The position numbers were made by a program, and so were the translations under genes. Positions 25,791-34,413 of a stretch of 37,958 nt of DNA are shown here, piece after piece. The notes under the pieces are model-generated. The model had not been told where the DNA came from. It made no database searches and worked only from the letters and a program-made list of their open reading frames with translations. Location: the NCBI GenBank assembly GCA_937951625.1, contig CALFBP010000091.1:1-37958 (forward strand), in the 5' to 3' direction. Positions within the stretch are counted from its first letter, which is position 1. Each line of letters starts with the position of its first letter. Origin of the DNA: an uncultured Thermoguttaceae bacterium. GTDB taxonomy: Bacteria; Planctomycetota; Planctomycetia; Pirellulales; Thermoguttaceae.

Positions 25791-26096
25791 TTACGGCGGG
25801 TCGTAACCCCCGGGATGCCAAGGGTGGCAGCGGCAGATCCTCAGCAGCCCCCGGATCGTTCCCCGAATCGCCCCGTACTTTCGCACTGCACCAATAAAAT
25901 AGGTGCTACATGTAGGTTGGAAACGGCAGTGCGGTCCCAAAATGGGGCTCAACGTCCACTGATATACGAAGACGGCGAGAATCAAGAGCCACGCGGGCAA
26001 CCGGATCACGCAGCGGGCCATCGCCAAAACGGCGTTCGTGGGCGAAAAACGTTTTCTCGCGTTGAATTTCACGGCCTTCTCGCGGGCTAGCGACAT
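25791..26096 (-). CDS. yidD: Membrane protein insertion efficiency factor YidD
   Basis: 101 residues. The C-terminal 75 residues are a typical YidD: one hydrophobic segment (PAWLLILAVFVYQWTLSPIL), then GPHCRFQPTCSTYFIGAVRKYG and the CRCHPWHPGGYDPP tail with the conserved cysteines. YidD assists insertion of membrane proteins with YidC. The first 25 residues (MSLAREKAVKFNARKRFSPTN) are basic and may be an over-long start; an internal ATG at residue 26 (MARCVIRL) is the alternative. The gene follows rnpA by 75 bases on the same strand. The expected yidC is absent; a 620-base empty stretch follows. Confidence 0.88.
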   Translation of the reverse strand: MSLAREKAVKFNARKRFSPTNAVLAMARCVIRLPAWLLILAVFVYQWTLSPILGPHCRFQPTCSTYFIGAVRKYGAIRGTIRGLLRICRCHPWHPGGYDPP

Positions 26097-26171
26097 TTGC
26101 CTTCTGCTCGCGTCAGGACGGCAAACCGTTAGGGGCGAGCTTTTGGGGCCTGCATTCCAACTCGGCTAAGC

Positions 26172-26552
26172 TTAGCGCCTGGGGCGCTGAGGGTGGGCGG
26201 GTCTTCGAAGCTTTCGCGCTAATTTTTGCGATAATCGGCACAACGAGGCCGTTGCCCGATCCAATTCTGGACGTACCCCTTCCCGGGGCAGGACCACCAA
26301 ATCCAACCCTGCCGGGAGCCGATCGCGGTGGAGCCGAAAGGCCTCGCGGAGGATGCGCTTCCAACGGTTGCGGATCACGGCGTTACCCAAGCGTTTCGAC
26401 ACCGATAATCCCAGCCTTGGGTGCGGCAACCCGTTCTCGCAACCGAAAATCAAAAGCTCCCCGTCGGACACCGCACACCGTTTTTGATAGACCCGGAGAA
26501 AGTCCGCGTTGCGGCGAATGCGGTAGTTGGCTGGGAAAGGGTGCTTGAGCAT
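26172..26552 (-). CDS. rnpA: Ribonuclease P protein component
   Basis: 126 residues from the ATG at 26552. The longer reading of 164 residues adds an arginine-rich extension overlapping the previous gene. The RNR motif region KRLGNAVIRNRWKRILREAF (54-73) and FLRVYQK near the N-terminus identify the RNase P protein, which helps the RNA subunit mature tRNA 5' ends. The start lies one base after the stop of the DnaJ-like gene (TAA-G-ATG), so it is translationally coupled to that gene. In most bacteria rpmH precedes rnpA; here rpmH is not present and a DnaJ-like gene takes its place. Confidence 0.9.
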   Translation of the reverse strand: MLKHPFPANYRIRRNADFLRVYQKRCAVSDGELLIFGCENGLPHPRLGLSVSKRLGNAVIRNRWKRILREAFRLHRDRLPAGLDLVVLPREGVRPELDRATASLCRLSQKLARKLRRPAHPQRPRR

Positions 26553-26553
26553 C

Positions 26554-27528
26554 TTACCAGCGGAGGTTCGCGCGGGGAGATTGCGGATGCCGTTCGCCGA
26601 TTTGCCGAATCGCCCGGCGGGCCTCTTCGTCGAGCGTCTTGGGGAGCACGATTTGAATTTCGGCAAGCAAGTCCCCTGGCAAGCCCACTTTTGGCGCCAC
26701 CCCGTGGCCCCGCACCCGAAGTTTCGTTCCGCTCGACGTGCCAGGCGGCACCTGCAAGGTGACGGTTCCGTGCGGCGTGGGCACGTCGACTTTGGCCCCC
26801 AGAGCCGCCTCGGTGAGGGTCACGGGCACCTTAACGATCAAGTTGTTGCCCTGACGCTGGAAGAAGGGGTGGGGATCGACATGCACGGTGAGGAGAATAT
26901 CTCCCGGCGGCCCTCCCGTGGGCGACGGTTCCCCCTGGCCGCGGAGCCGAATTTTTTTGCCGTCCTCGATCCCGGCGGGGATCTTGACTTGAAGGGTTTC
27001 GCTTTTTCCCGACGGGCGGACAATCGAAAGCTCCACGGTTCCGCCAGTTACCGCAGTGACAAAGGGGATTCGCAGCTCTTGGGTTAGGTCGGCGCCGCGT
27101 CGTTCGCGGGCGCTGGAGTGTCGCCGGCTGGTCCCGGCCCGACGAAACTGCTCGAACAAGTCGGCGAAATCCCCGACCCCGGCCCGACCACTTCCGAATC
27201 GCTCGCCAAAAAACTGGCCAAAATCAATGTCTTCAAAGCCACCGAACCCTCCCGCCGGTCCGTAACTCGTGTGCCACGTTGTTCCGCCCCTTGGCCCGCC
27301 CCCCATCGTCTCGAACGCACTGCCGTAGCGATCGTACATTTCCCGCTTCTTCGGGTCGTTCAAGACGTCGAACGCCGCCTGAATTCTTTGGAACTTCTTT
27401 TTGGCGGACTTGTCGTCCGGGTTCATGTCGGGGTGGTATTTCCGGGCAAGGTCGCGATAGGCCTTTTGGATTTCCTCCTGTGTGGCGTTGCGAGCCACCC
27501 CCAGAACCTGGTAATAATCTTCGGCCAT
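26554..27528 (-). CDS. DnaJ/CbpA-type co-chaperone
   Basis: 324 residues. The J domain at 3-70 contains the HPD motif (H32-P33-D34) that stimulates DnaK. A Gly/Phe-rich linker follows (about 75-125). The C-terminal substrate-binding domain (about 145-320) contains [22 protein letters not shown] and [11 protein letters not shown]. No CxxCxGxG zinc-finger region is present, so this is a type II (CbpA-like) protein. It is expected to work with DnaK, which is not in the window. It heads the DnaJ-rnpA-yidD set. The ATG at 27528 has no clear ribosome binding site, but the J domain begins immediately after it. Confidence 0.9.
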   Translation of the reverse strand: MAEDYYQVLGVARNATQEEIQKAYRDLARKYHPDMNPDDKSAKKKFQRIQAAFDVLNDPKKREMYDRYGSAFETMGGGPRGGTTWHTSYGPAGGFGGFEDIDFGQFFGERFGSGRAGVGDFADLFEQFRRAGTSRRHSSARERRGADLTQELRIPFVTAVTGGTVELSIVRPSGKSETLQVKIPAGIEDGKKIRLRGQGEPSPTGGPPGDILLTVHVDPHPFFQRQGNNLIVKVPVTLTEAALGAKVDVPTPHGTVTLQVPPGTSSGTKLRVRGHGVAPKVGLPGDLLAEIQIVLPKTLDEEARRAIRQIGERHPQSPRANLRW

Positions 27529-27579
27529 CGGAAGATTTGTCCGGCGTTTGCTGCCCTGACCACAACGAATCCAAAGGCT

Positions 27580-27608
27580 ATTCTAAAGATAGACTCCAGC
27601 CGGGTGAA
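27580..27608 (-). promoter_or_regulatory. Possible sigma70-type promoter of the DnaJ-rnpA-yidD genes
   Basis: Read on the minus strand: TTCACC (27608-27603; 4 of 6 to TTGACA), a 17-base spacer and TAGAAT (27585-27580; 5 of 6 to TATAAT). Transcription would start near 27573, about 45 bases before the DnaJ ATG. No CIRCE-type inverted repeat is seen in the leader. Confidence 0.35.
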
Positions 27609-27731
27609 GTGGGCCGAATATGCTACATTTATCATAATCTGCCTTGGAGTTGGGTCGTGGACAAACCAGCCCGATATGTCAACAGCCACGCTGGCCCTCC
27701 CGATTTTCGCCCAACGGCTTTCGACTGCCAA

Positions 27732-29279
27732 ATGGGGCGGCCCCGATCGACGAACGCGCAGAAGAGGTCCCTCGCCCTGCTGATGGCTCTACTGGCCATC
27801 ATGTCGGATCCTGTTGACGCGGCTAACGACGGGCAATTGGCCATCAAGGTGGTGGACCGAGCGACGGGCAAGCCCATCGCCTGCCGGATGCACTTGAAAA
27901 ACGCCACGGGCCGACCGCGCATTCCCAAGAAAGTGCCTTCCCTGGACGACCATTTCGTGGTAGCAGGCGAGATCCTGCTCAAACTGCCGACGGGAAACTA
28001 CACTTTCGAGTTGGAACGTGGGCCGGAATATAAAATTGTCACCGGGCACTTCACCATTGCGAACTTCGCCGACGATGCGAAGCTCGTGGAGTTGGAACGG
28101 GGGGCCGATCTGGCCGCCGAAGGCTGGTGGTCGGGCGATCTGGATGTCCACCGGCCGCTGAAAGACATGGAGCTGCTGATGCAAGCAGAGGACCTCCATG
28201 TAACTCCCCTGCTTACCCTGAGGAACGAACCAAACGCCCCGCCGTCGGCAAACTTGCCCAAGGAACTCCTTTCGCGTTGGGAAGAGGATCGGTTTTGCCA
28301 TTTCTTGGGGGCGCAGCACGCGCGACCGGGTGGAACCTTGTCCTACTTCAATCTTTCCTCGCCTTTGAAGCTTGGGCCAAGCAATACCGACTGTCCGCCG
28401 ATTCTCCAAACGCTCGAAAAAGTTCGCGCCCAGCCCGGGGCCTGGATCGACGCGACGAAACCGTTCTGGTGGGACGTGCCGATGCTGGTCGCCCTGGGGC
28501 AATTGGACTCGATCCAAGTCCTTCACAGCCATCTGGGCCGGACGAAGTCCGTCACCCACGAGGCCAACGGCAAGCCGCGCGATGTGAAGCGGTATCCGGG
28601 CGTTTCGGGCAATGCCTTGTGGTCGCAGGAGATTTACTTTCATCTGTTGAACTGCGGGCTTCGCATCCCGCCCACGGCCGGCAGCGGCTCCGGCCTGACC
28701 TCGAATCCCGTCGGATATAATCGGGTGTATGTTCACGTGGAGGGGGAGCTGACGTACGAGAAGTGGTGGGAGAACCTTCGGGCGGGCCGGGTGATGCTGA
28801 CCAACGGCCCTTTGTTGCGCCCCACCGTCCGCGGTGAGCTGCCAGGCCATACATTTCGCATCGAAGAGGGAAAGACCGAAGAATTCGAACTTGGCCTGAC
28901 CCTCTCCATCCGCGAGCCGGTCACCTACTTGGAGATCATCAAGAATGGCCGCGTTGTCGACGAGATTCGCTTCGAGGATTACCGTCAAAGCGGCCGACTG
29001 CCTAAGATTCGTTTCGATTCCAGCGGATGGTTCCTGTTGCGCGTGGTCGCCGAGCAGTCCAAGACGTACCGATTCGGAATGACCGGACCGTACTTCGTCG
29101 AGGCTGGCTACGGCCCACGCATCAGCAAATCGTCAGCCCAATTCTTCTTGGACTGGGTGGTCGAGCGGGCCCGACAGTTTCAGATCGACGACCCCCAACA
29201 ACGCCGCGAAGTGCTCGAGCTGCACCGCAAGGCCCGCGACTTCTGGCAAAATCTCGTCAACAAAGCCAACGCGGAGTGA
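27732..29279 (+). CDS. Exported CehA/McbA-like (PHP-superfamily) protein
   Basis: 515 residues from the ATG at 27732, giving a textbook signal peptide (LALLMALLAIMSDPVDA). A GTG at 27657 with GGAG seven bases upstream would add 25 residues and is a real alternative; the longest frame from 27279 adds arginine/proline-rich, implausible sequence. The domain resembles planctomycete CehA/McbA metallohydrolase-like proteins: EGWWSGDLDVHRPLKDMELLMQAEDLHV near 130-160, then LLNCGLRIPPTAGSGSG and GYNRVYVHV. The family's GDLHVHR is GDLDVHR here (D138 for His), so one metal ligand is altered. The C-terminal part (about residues 370-460) looks like an Ig-like/beta domain. Substrate unknown. Confidence 0.7.
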   Translation: MGRPRSTNAQKRSLALLMALLAIMSDPVDAANDGQLAIKVVDRATGKPIACRMHLKNATGRPRIPKKVPSLDDHFVVAGEILLKLPTGNYTFELERGPEYKIVTGHFTIANFADDAKLVELERGADLAAEGWWSGDLDVHRPLKDMELLMQAEDLHVTPLLTLRNEPNAPPSANLPKELLSRWEEDRFCHFLGAQHARPGGTLSYFNLSSPLKLGPSNTDCPPILQTLEKVRAQPGAWIDATKPFWWDVPMLVALGQLDSIQVLHSHLGRTKSVTHEANGKPRDVKRYPGVSGNALWSQEIYFHLLNCGLRIPPTAGSGSGLTSNPVGYNRVYVHVEGELTYEKWWENLRAGRVMLTNGPLLRPTVRGELPGHTFRIEEGKTEEFELGLTLSIREPVTYLEIIKNGRVVDEIRFEDYRQSGRLPKIRFDSSGWFLLRVVAEQSKTYRFGMTGPYFVEAGYGPRISKSSAQFFLDWVVERARQFQIDDPQQRREVLELHRKARDFWQNLVNKANAE

Positions 29280-29730
29280 AGGTGGAACGGGCCGTCCCCA
29301 CCGCGTGCGGCATCCCCAATCACCCCGGCGAGCAGCTACGATCAACACCCAGAAGAGCCTATCCCAAACGTCCCCTCTCCCTTTGGGAGAAGGTCGGGGT
29401 GAGGGCCCACGATGTTTAACACGACGGTAAAAAACGCCTGCCTTGTAGCTACCCTGACCCCCCAAGCCCTCTCCCGCTGATGGCAGAGTGGGGTCGACGT
29501 TCGGTCGAAAACCAGGTAGCTTAGTTATATCGTGAAACTCGCTTGTTCTTTCAGAGATATTCCAAGGCACCAAGAACTCCCCCCAGTGCAGGCGATCCGT
29601 GGATTGGAGAAGGAACCTGCCTATCCAGGATGGATTGGCAGGTCGCCGGTTATGTGGGCTAGGAGTCCAAGTTTATCGCCGAATCGTAATAAATCGTTTG
29701 GAAGCGGGCAGAATTGCTGGCCAAGATGCT
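29280..29730. other. Intergenic region holding repeat copy C upstream of tRNA-Leu
   Basis: 451 bases without a supported gene. The first half carries repeat copy C (29359-29494). The second half should carry the tRNA promoter; the sequence is AT-richer near 29675-29700 (GTAATAAATCG) but no clear -35/-10 pair stands out. Confidence 0.4.
29359..29494 (+). repeat. MITE-like intergenic repeat, copy C (diverged)
   Basis: About 136 bases in the same orientation as copy A. It shares the left end (CTATCCCAAACGTCCCCTCT), the GGTGAGGGCCCA block and CGCCTGCCTTG, and a recognisable but mismatched right hairpin (CCTCTCCCGC then GGCAGAGTGGGG). The right terminal repeat is lost into unique sequence near 29495. 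It lies 80 bases after the CehA-like stop. It is the most diverged of the three copies and so probably the oldest. Confidence 0.65.
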
Positions 29731-29816
29731 GGCCGAGTGGCGGAATCGGTAGACGCACGGGACTTAAAATCCCGTGAGGGGTTCCCCTCGTGCGGGTTCG
29801 AGTCCCGCCTCGGCTA
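29731..29816 (+). tRNA. tRNA-Leu(UAA)
   Basis: An 86-base class II tRNA. Acceptor stem GGCCGAG/CTCGGCT (with a G1-U72 pair) and discriminator A73. The D-arm is GCG...CGC with GGTAGA, the anticodon stem CGGGA/TCCCG with loop CTTAAAA, and the anticodon TAA lies at 29765-29767. The long variable arm is GAGGGG-TT-CCCCTC, and the T-arm is GCGGG-TTCGAGT-CCCGC. CCA is not encoded. The convergent gene on the other strand ends at the very next base. Confidence 0.95.
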
Positions 29817-31277
29817 TTACTTTTCCTTTCCCGCAGGTGGGGAGTCTCGCCCGCTCGCTTCCATCCGGACTCGGGCATAGCAAATGGTGGTGTTGCTGCC
29901 CAATCGCTGGCCGAGCATGTCGAGGATTTCCGACAAGGCCGAGCCGGCTCGAGGTGTGGCCGTGAAGTAGGACGTCATGGGGTGCTTCAGAGGGATCGTG
30001 GCTTGGCCGACCACGGTCCCGTCGGGCCCGAGTTCCAAAAGCCTGTTTTCGGCCACCGACTTGCCCTCGGCGTTGGTGCCGGAGACGAAGCAGACGACGA
30101 GCAGGCGGTGGTCGGGCATGATGTGGAAACGCCCGGCGGAGGGGATTTCACCGCCTCGGCCTTCGACGGCCTCGATCAAGGCACGGCGCAACAATACCTT
30201 GCCGTCGCGGACCTGGGCATAGTTCAGGGCGTGCGACTGTTTAGCGTCGGGAAAGAACTTCGGTCGCAAGCGCTCGTCGATGGCCCGTTCCATCCACAAC
30301 AAATGAACCACTCCGTCGGGAGCGACCCACAGGTCGCCCGGCGTGATCCACCCGCACGTCTTCTCGCGGCTGGAAATCTCGACCCAGGGCTGGAACTCCG
30401 TTTTCGTGATGTCCGGGGTCCACGTATAGAAGAGTCGGCGGAAATCGAAATCCCAATCCCGGCCGGTCAGTTCCTTCTTGAAGGCCCGCCACTCGGGATT
30501 CGGCTCCACGATATCGCTGACACCGCAGAAGTAAACGGCGCGATCTTTCAGGGCCACGTTGGGATAGCAGACGCGGATAGGACCCGGCTTGGGATATTCT
30601 GCGCCCCAGGGCCAAACCAGTCTGCCGGCGGCCGACCACGCGCCGTCGCGGTCGCGGAACACCCATTCCGCATGTGTGTAGCCGATGTTTTGCAGCAAGA
30701 TCAACTCGCCGCGGGCCCCGTCGGCCGCGAAACTGCGGTAGGAGTGCTCCGTGAATGCTGGCTCGTCTTGCCATTTTGGCAGGAGCGTTTGGTACGGCGC
30801 GGTGAGGTCCGCGGGATCGAACTGAAGCACCTCGGGACGTGCCGGGACGCCGTATTTGTCGGGATCGCTCACCAACGTAGGATTGGCCGAGAGGAACACC
30901 GGACCATGCTCGAAACACGCCAAGGGACACGGTTCGCGGGTTCGGCCCTGGGTGTCCACTTGCTGGAGTTTCCAACCGTCGGTGCCGCGCTGCCAAAGGG
31001 TCCAGCGGACGTTATTCAGCGGACGCACTTGGGGCAGCGTTTCCAATCCGCTGGCCACCACCTTATCACCGAGACGAACCAGACAGGTTGAACCGTGGCA
31101 CCACAGCGGCCCCGCTCCGTTGTTGGCCGGTTCGAAACGGTAAACTTCTTCCTCGATTTCCACCACCGGCCGCAGGCTGGTGGAGTGTGGGGGGCTGGGC
31201 TGGGAAGACAGCGCCAGCGAGCCCCAACTTACGGCAGCAGCGGCGAAAGCGGCGATCCAGGGGGAGAAACAGCGCAT
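29817..31277 (-). CDS. Exported protein of unknown function
   Basis: 486 residues. The ATG at 31277 is chosen because AAGGAGG lies five bases upstream; starts further upstream precede this site. The signal peptide spans about residues 1-25 (FAAAAVSWGSLALS). The mature part is beta-rich with many Trp/Gly/Asp motifs (HAEWVFRDRDGAWSAAGRLVWPWG, TPGDLWVAPDGVVHLLWMERA, HIMPDHRLLVVCFVSG). These repeated strand-turn units look like a beta-propeller (BNR/sialidase-like in general shape), but no Asp-box or catalytic set can be assigned. It follows the 158-residue gene by 61 bases on the same strand. Its stop codon abuts the 3' end of the tRNA on the other strand. Confidence 0.7.
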   Translation of the reverse strand: MRCFSPWIAAFAAAAVSWGSLALSSQPSPPHSTSLRPVVEIEEEVYRFEPANNGAGPLWCHGSTCLVRLGDKVVASGLETLPQVRPLNNVRWTLWQRGTDGWKLQQVDTQGRTREPCPLACFEHGPVFLSANPTLVSDPDKYGVPARPEVLQFDPADLTAPYQTLLPKWQDEPAFTEHSYRSFAADGARGELILLQNIGYTHAEWVFRDRDGAWSAAGRLVWPWGAEYPKPGPIRVCYPNVALKDRAVYFCGVSDIVEPNPEWRAFKKELTGRDWDFDFRRLFYTWTPDITKTEFQPWVEISSREKTCGWITPGDLWVAPDGVVHLLWMERAIDERLRPKFFPDAKQSHALNYAQVRDGKVLLRRALIEAVEGRGGEIPSAGRFHIMPDHRLLVVCFVSGTNAEGKSVAENRLLELGPDGTVVGQATIPLKHPMTSYFTATPRAGSALSEILDMLGQRLGSNTTICYARVRMEASGRDSPPAGKEK

Positions 31278-31338
31278 GACGACCTCCTTCAATCCGAGAG
31301 AAACCATCACTATTATAGCGGCTGTGTCGGGCTTCGTC

Positions 31339-31815
31339 TTACAGGCCCATTCCTAGGTAACCGCCCTGGCTGTCGCTGGCTTCCTGGAACCGGGCGAGGC
31401 GTTCGATCGTCCGCTTCAGGTCGCCGGCCGCGATGTAGCGATCGAACTCGACCATCACGGCACGGTGGACCGTCTCGCGGAACCAGGTCACGATCGGTTC
31501 GGTGAGCCAGTCGCAGGTCTCGCCCGCCAGCGACACATCGAGTTCGGCCCCCACAGTCTTCAAGTCCGACTCATCGGTCAACACGGTTCCCTCGAAGCGG
31601 AAAGTCAACATGCCCAGGGCCGGGTCGTTGGTCAAATGATAGGTGCAGCGGGCATCGTACAGGTAGTAGGTGTTATGGGCGCCGTGGCGTTGGATCGCAT
31701 GGCGAATCCGCTCCGCCAATGCGCGAAAACTCGGCGAGGCGTCCACCGGTATGTCTAATCGCGGTACCGAACGCAAGGGAAGACAACGGAAAGAGATTTC
31801 AACAGGGTCTTTCAC
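31339..31815 (-). CDS. Conserved-looking small protein, function unknown
   Basis: 158 residues from a GTG at 31815. GTGA overlaps the stop of the gene upstream (4-base overlap), and AAGG lies 7 bases upstream. A TTG start at 31890 would add 25 residues that overlap the previous gene and is less likely. No signal peptide is seen. Recognisable stretches are IRHAIQRHGAHNTYYLYDARCTYHLTN, then GMLTFRFEGTVLTDESD, and a short C-terminal GGYLGMGL. The order is beta-rich with a helix at the end (FDRYIAAGDLKRTIERLARFQEA). I do not recognise the family. The overlap makes it the translational partner of the 709-residue exported protein. Confidence 0.7.
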   Translation of the reverse strand: MKDPVEISFRCLPLRSVPRLDIPVDASPSFRALAERIRHAIQRHGAHNTYYLYDARCTYHLTNDPALGMLTFRFEGTVLTDESDLKTVGAELDVSLAGETCDWLTEPIVTWFRETVHRAVMVEFDRYIAAGDLKRTIERLARFQEASDSQGGYLGMGL

Positions 31816-33941
31816 GAGGATGCCTTGGGTTTGCTGGAGGGCGGCGCCTGCTTCCATGCCATGAGCAGCCAGCCATTCGTGGTTTCCCAATGAGTCAACT
31901 CGAGTTCCAGAGGCTTCTGTCCTTCCGTAGCCAAAACGAGATTGTTAGGTTTCAATTCGGCCTCAAAAAATCTACCGAAACGTCGCTCGAGTACCTTGCG
32001 CAAGACTTGTTCCCGGGCGGAGAGCTGCCGCCCGCTGTCGAGCCGGAAGCCAGGCGGCAGGACCACAAGATCTCCCTGACGGACGGCCTTCCAACCGCCT
32101 TGGGACCTTTGAATTTTGTAATGGGCCGTGACGTTCATGCCGGGATACACGTTCCCCTCGTTGGCATAGGCCCGTCCCTGAATCGTGACCGAGAAGGCAT
32201 TCTCGCCGAAGGTGACGATCACCGGCTGCCGTCGCGCGAAGGTGATGGCCCAATTTTCGGGATCGGCTTGGTCCGGGCCGCGCTTCGGGGCTCCGAGCGA
32301 TTCGGTCAGGATGCGGTCCAGTCGCCGCTCGTCGAGCACCACGCCCCCTAATGCCGTGCCCGTCAGATTGTTGATCGCTGATTGATGAATTCGAACCGTC
32401 AAATCTCCCTCCACGTTGAGCTTTGGGGGCGATCCCGCCGCGGCCAACGACCCCTCGCCGATCTGCATGGCGGTGATGGCGAGTGCGTCCCGACTGGTAC
32501 TGAACCGCAGCAACTCTGGGAACAACCGACGTTCGATCAAGGGTCGGCGAAACCGTTCCGTGTAGCGCTGGTTGGCCTCGGACAGGAGTTTTTCGGCGCG
32601 GGCATCCAGTTGTTCGTTGAACCGCTGTTCGGCATGGCGCGAGGCGATCCACTCGGCCTTGGGACGCTGCTTTTCGGCCCGGCGACAAGCAGCGCCCGCC
32701 ACCACCCGGCCTCCCCGTTGGGCACGGATGCCGTGGATCGTGGTGTGCGTCTCGGCTTCGGAGACCGCGGAATCCGCTGAAATCTTTTCGGCGTTGATCG
32801 TGATCCTCTTACGGGCCGAAATCCGTGTGTTGCCATTGGCGTACACCTCCAGGGAGCCACGGTACCCCACGCTGTCCGTGGCTGTGTCGCCTGCAAACAC
32901 CAAATCGAATTGCCCCTGCTCTTCCGACGGAGCCAGCTCCACGTTCAAATCCCCTCGGGTGTGGCCAGTCGCGTGGATATCGGTCTTCAAGATGCAATCG
33001 CGAATCGGTCCGACTTCGTCAACTGGTTGAGCCACGCGCGAGGCGATCAACCCCGCCGACACCTCGACAAAAACATTGGGATGCGAAAGCTGGCTGCCAA
33101 TGGCCTTCACCAGCCAGCCGGCCTGGCCCGCCTCTTGCAGCCAGTCCAGACGCTGGTCGATTTCCTCGGCAAGTTCCGCGGAGGGCTGCTGGTGGTATTT
33201 TTCCAACCGGCTGGCCAAGTCTTCCAGGACAATTTCATACTGCTGGCGGACCTTGGGGTTGTTGAGGGTTCGGGCGGTGAGGAGGTACTTCCGTAGCGCG
33301 TTGCGGACGTCGAGGAAGGCAACACGGCCTAAGCCTTCTTCCCCGGACGCGAAGCGCAGATAGGCTGCGTCGAGGGTGGTCAAGTCAGGGTCGTCGGGCC
33401 GGGCCAACTGGCGACGCACCTCGTCGAGCTGCAAAAACGCCCGCCAATCCCGTTCGCCCGCCGCGGCGGATTGAAGCTCCCTTTCCAAGCGTTCCACCGC
33501 CGCGGTCAACGCCTGCTTGGCGTCCGCGAGGTCAACTTGCGTGCGGGGCTGAAACACTGGTTTGGCGGCCCTGACCGCCGCAGCAAGCGTGGAAACCGGC
33601 GGCGGCGGCAAGCTCGCCAGCCATTGATCCAAGCCCTGACGGACCCGAACAAACGGCTCCATCGCCAAGCCTGGGTCGTTGCCGCCGAACCGACTGAGGA
33701 TCTCCGCCACTGCACCGAGGTCGGCCGCCGGTCCTTTGCCCAGCTCACGATCCAGTTGATCCAGGAGCAATAGCGGACGCCATGCCTCCAGTACATTGCC
33801 CTCGGCAAGCCATTGCTTCAATTCCCCCAGCCTCGCGCGGAGCGACGCCTCCGGCGTTTGAGCCAAAGCAGAGCCAAGGGATAGGACCACGATGAAAACG
33901 AGCCCTGCGATTCCCCTCAAGGCCGGCCCAACACGCTGCAT
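31812..33941 (-). CDS. Large exported protein of unknown function
   Basis: 709 residues. Signal peptide 1-27 (IVVLSLGSALA). Residues 30-280 are mostly helical and charged (several DVRNALRKYLLTARTL-like helices). The second half (about 300-700) is beta-rich with VFVEVSAGLIASRVAQPVD, EVYANGNTRISARKRITINAEK and NVYPGMNVTAHYKIQR. I do not recognise the family; the layout resembles conserved planctomycete secreted proteins without named domains. GGAGG lies 8 bases before the ATG. It overlaps the next gene by 4 bases (GTGA) and is the first gene of a probable three-gene operon down to 29817. Confidence 0.75.
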   Translation of the reverse strand: MQRVGPALRGIAGLVFIVVLSLGSALAQTPEASLRARLGELKQWLAEGNVLEAWRPLLLLDQLDRELGKGPAADLGAVAEILSRFGGNDPGLAMEPFVRVRQGLDQWLASLPPPPVSTLAAAVRAAKPVFQPRTQVDLADAKQALTAAVERLERELQSAAAGERDWRAFLQLDEVRRQLARPDDPDLTTLDAAYLRFASGEEGLGRVAFLDVRNALRKYLLTARTLNNPKVRQQYEIVLEDLASRLEKYHQQPSAELAEEIDQRLDWLQEAGQAGWLVKAIGSQLSHPNVFVEVSAGLIASRVAQPVDEVGPIRDCILKTDIHATGHTRGDLNVELAPSEEQGQFDLVFAGDTATDSVGYRGSLEVYANGNTRISARKRITINAEKISADSAVSEAETHTTIHGIRAQRGGRVVAGAACRRAEKQRPKAEWIASRHAEQRFNEQLDARAEKLLSEANQRYTERFRRPLIERRLFPELLRFSTSRDALAITAMQIGEGSLAAAGSPPKLNVEGDLTVRIHQSAINNLTGTALGGVVLDERRLDRILTESLGAPKRGPDQADPENWAITFARRQPVIVTFGENAFSVTIQGRAYANEGNVYPGMNVTAHYKIQRSQGGWKAVRQGDLVVLPPGFRLDSGRQLSAREQVLRKVLERRFGRFFEAELKPNNLVLATEGQKPLELELTHWETTNGWLLMAWKQAPPSSKPKASS

Positions 33942-34413
33942 GGAAAAACCCTCCGTGAGCCTTCGACAGGCGTTTCCTCCCCGCCGGACTTATGCCATCA
34001 CCCACGCCTCAGGCCCCACCCCATTAGGGTGGAGCATCCCGGGATGCCAATTTGATCCCAGAGGCCTCGTGCGAGGTGGACGACGCGCAGGGGGGATTCA
34101 AAAGTCCTATTTTAGCAGCTTCGACGAATGGCACTATCCAGGTTAGTCGAATTCCCTGGTTTTTGCCGTTTCCACGGAACGCACAACCGATCCAGGTCGC
34201 TCATTCCATATAGGCGGTATAGACATTACAACCGCGCGGGCCGCTGCGATACGAGGATTTGGCTGCGAAGAGGATGGAGACGGCAAGGTTGCGAAGCACC
34301 CATGTTCTGGCTGTGGGAGAGGAAACGGCCGAGAGACCACGAGCGATTCAAACCATGCTCATCCCCGACCATACTCCAACCGAGCGGAAGGGGATCGCCT
34401 AAGCAAGAGCTTG
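33942..34413. other. Intergenic region between the sulfatase and the exported-protein operon
   Basis: 472 bases without a supported gene. Two adjacent palindromes lie near 34016-34047: a 6-bp hairpin CCACCC-CATTA-GGGTGG (34016-34032) and the perfect 14-base palindrome GCATCCCGGGATGC (34034-34047). A TAAAAT element on the minus strand near 34109-34114 has no matching -35. The leader of the gene at 33941 and the 3' end of the sulfatase lie here. Confidence 0.35.

Noticed and set aside
27279-27731. A 151-residue N-terminal extension of the CehA-like gene
   Set aside because: It overlaps the DnaJ gene on the other strand, is Arg/Pro/Ser-rich and hides a perfect signal peptide at 27732.
29280-29816. 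tRNA-associated integration site (attachment site)
   Set aside because: No integrase gene and no second copy of the tRNA 3' sequence are visible, so no integrated element is supported.
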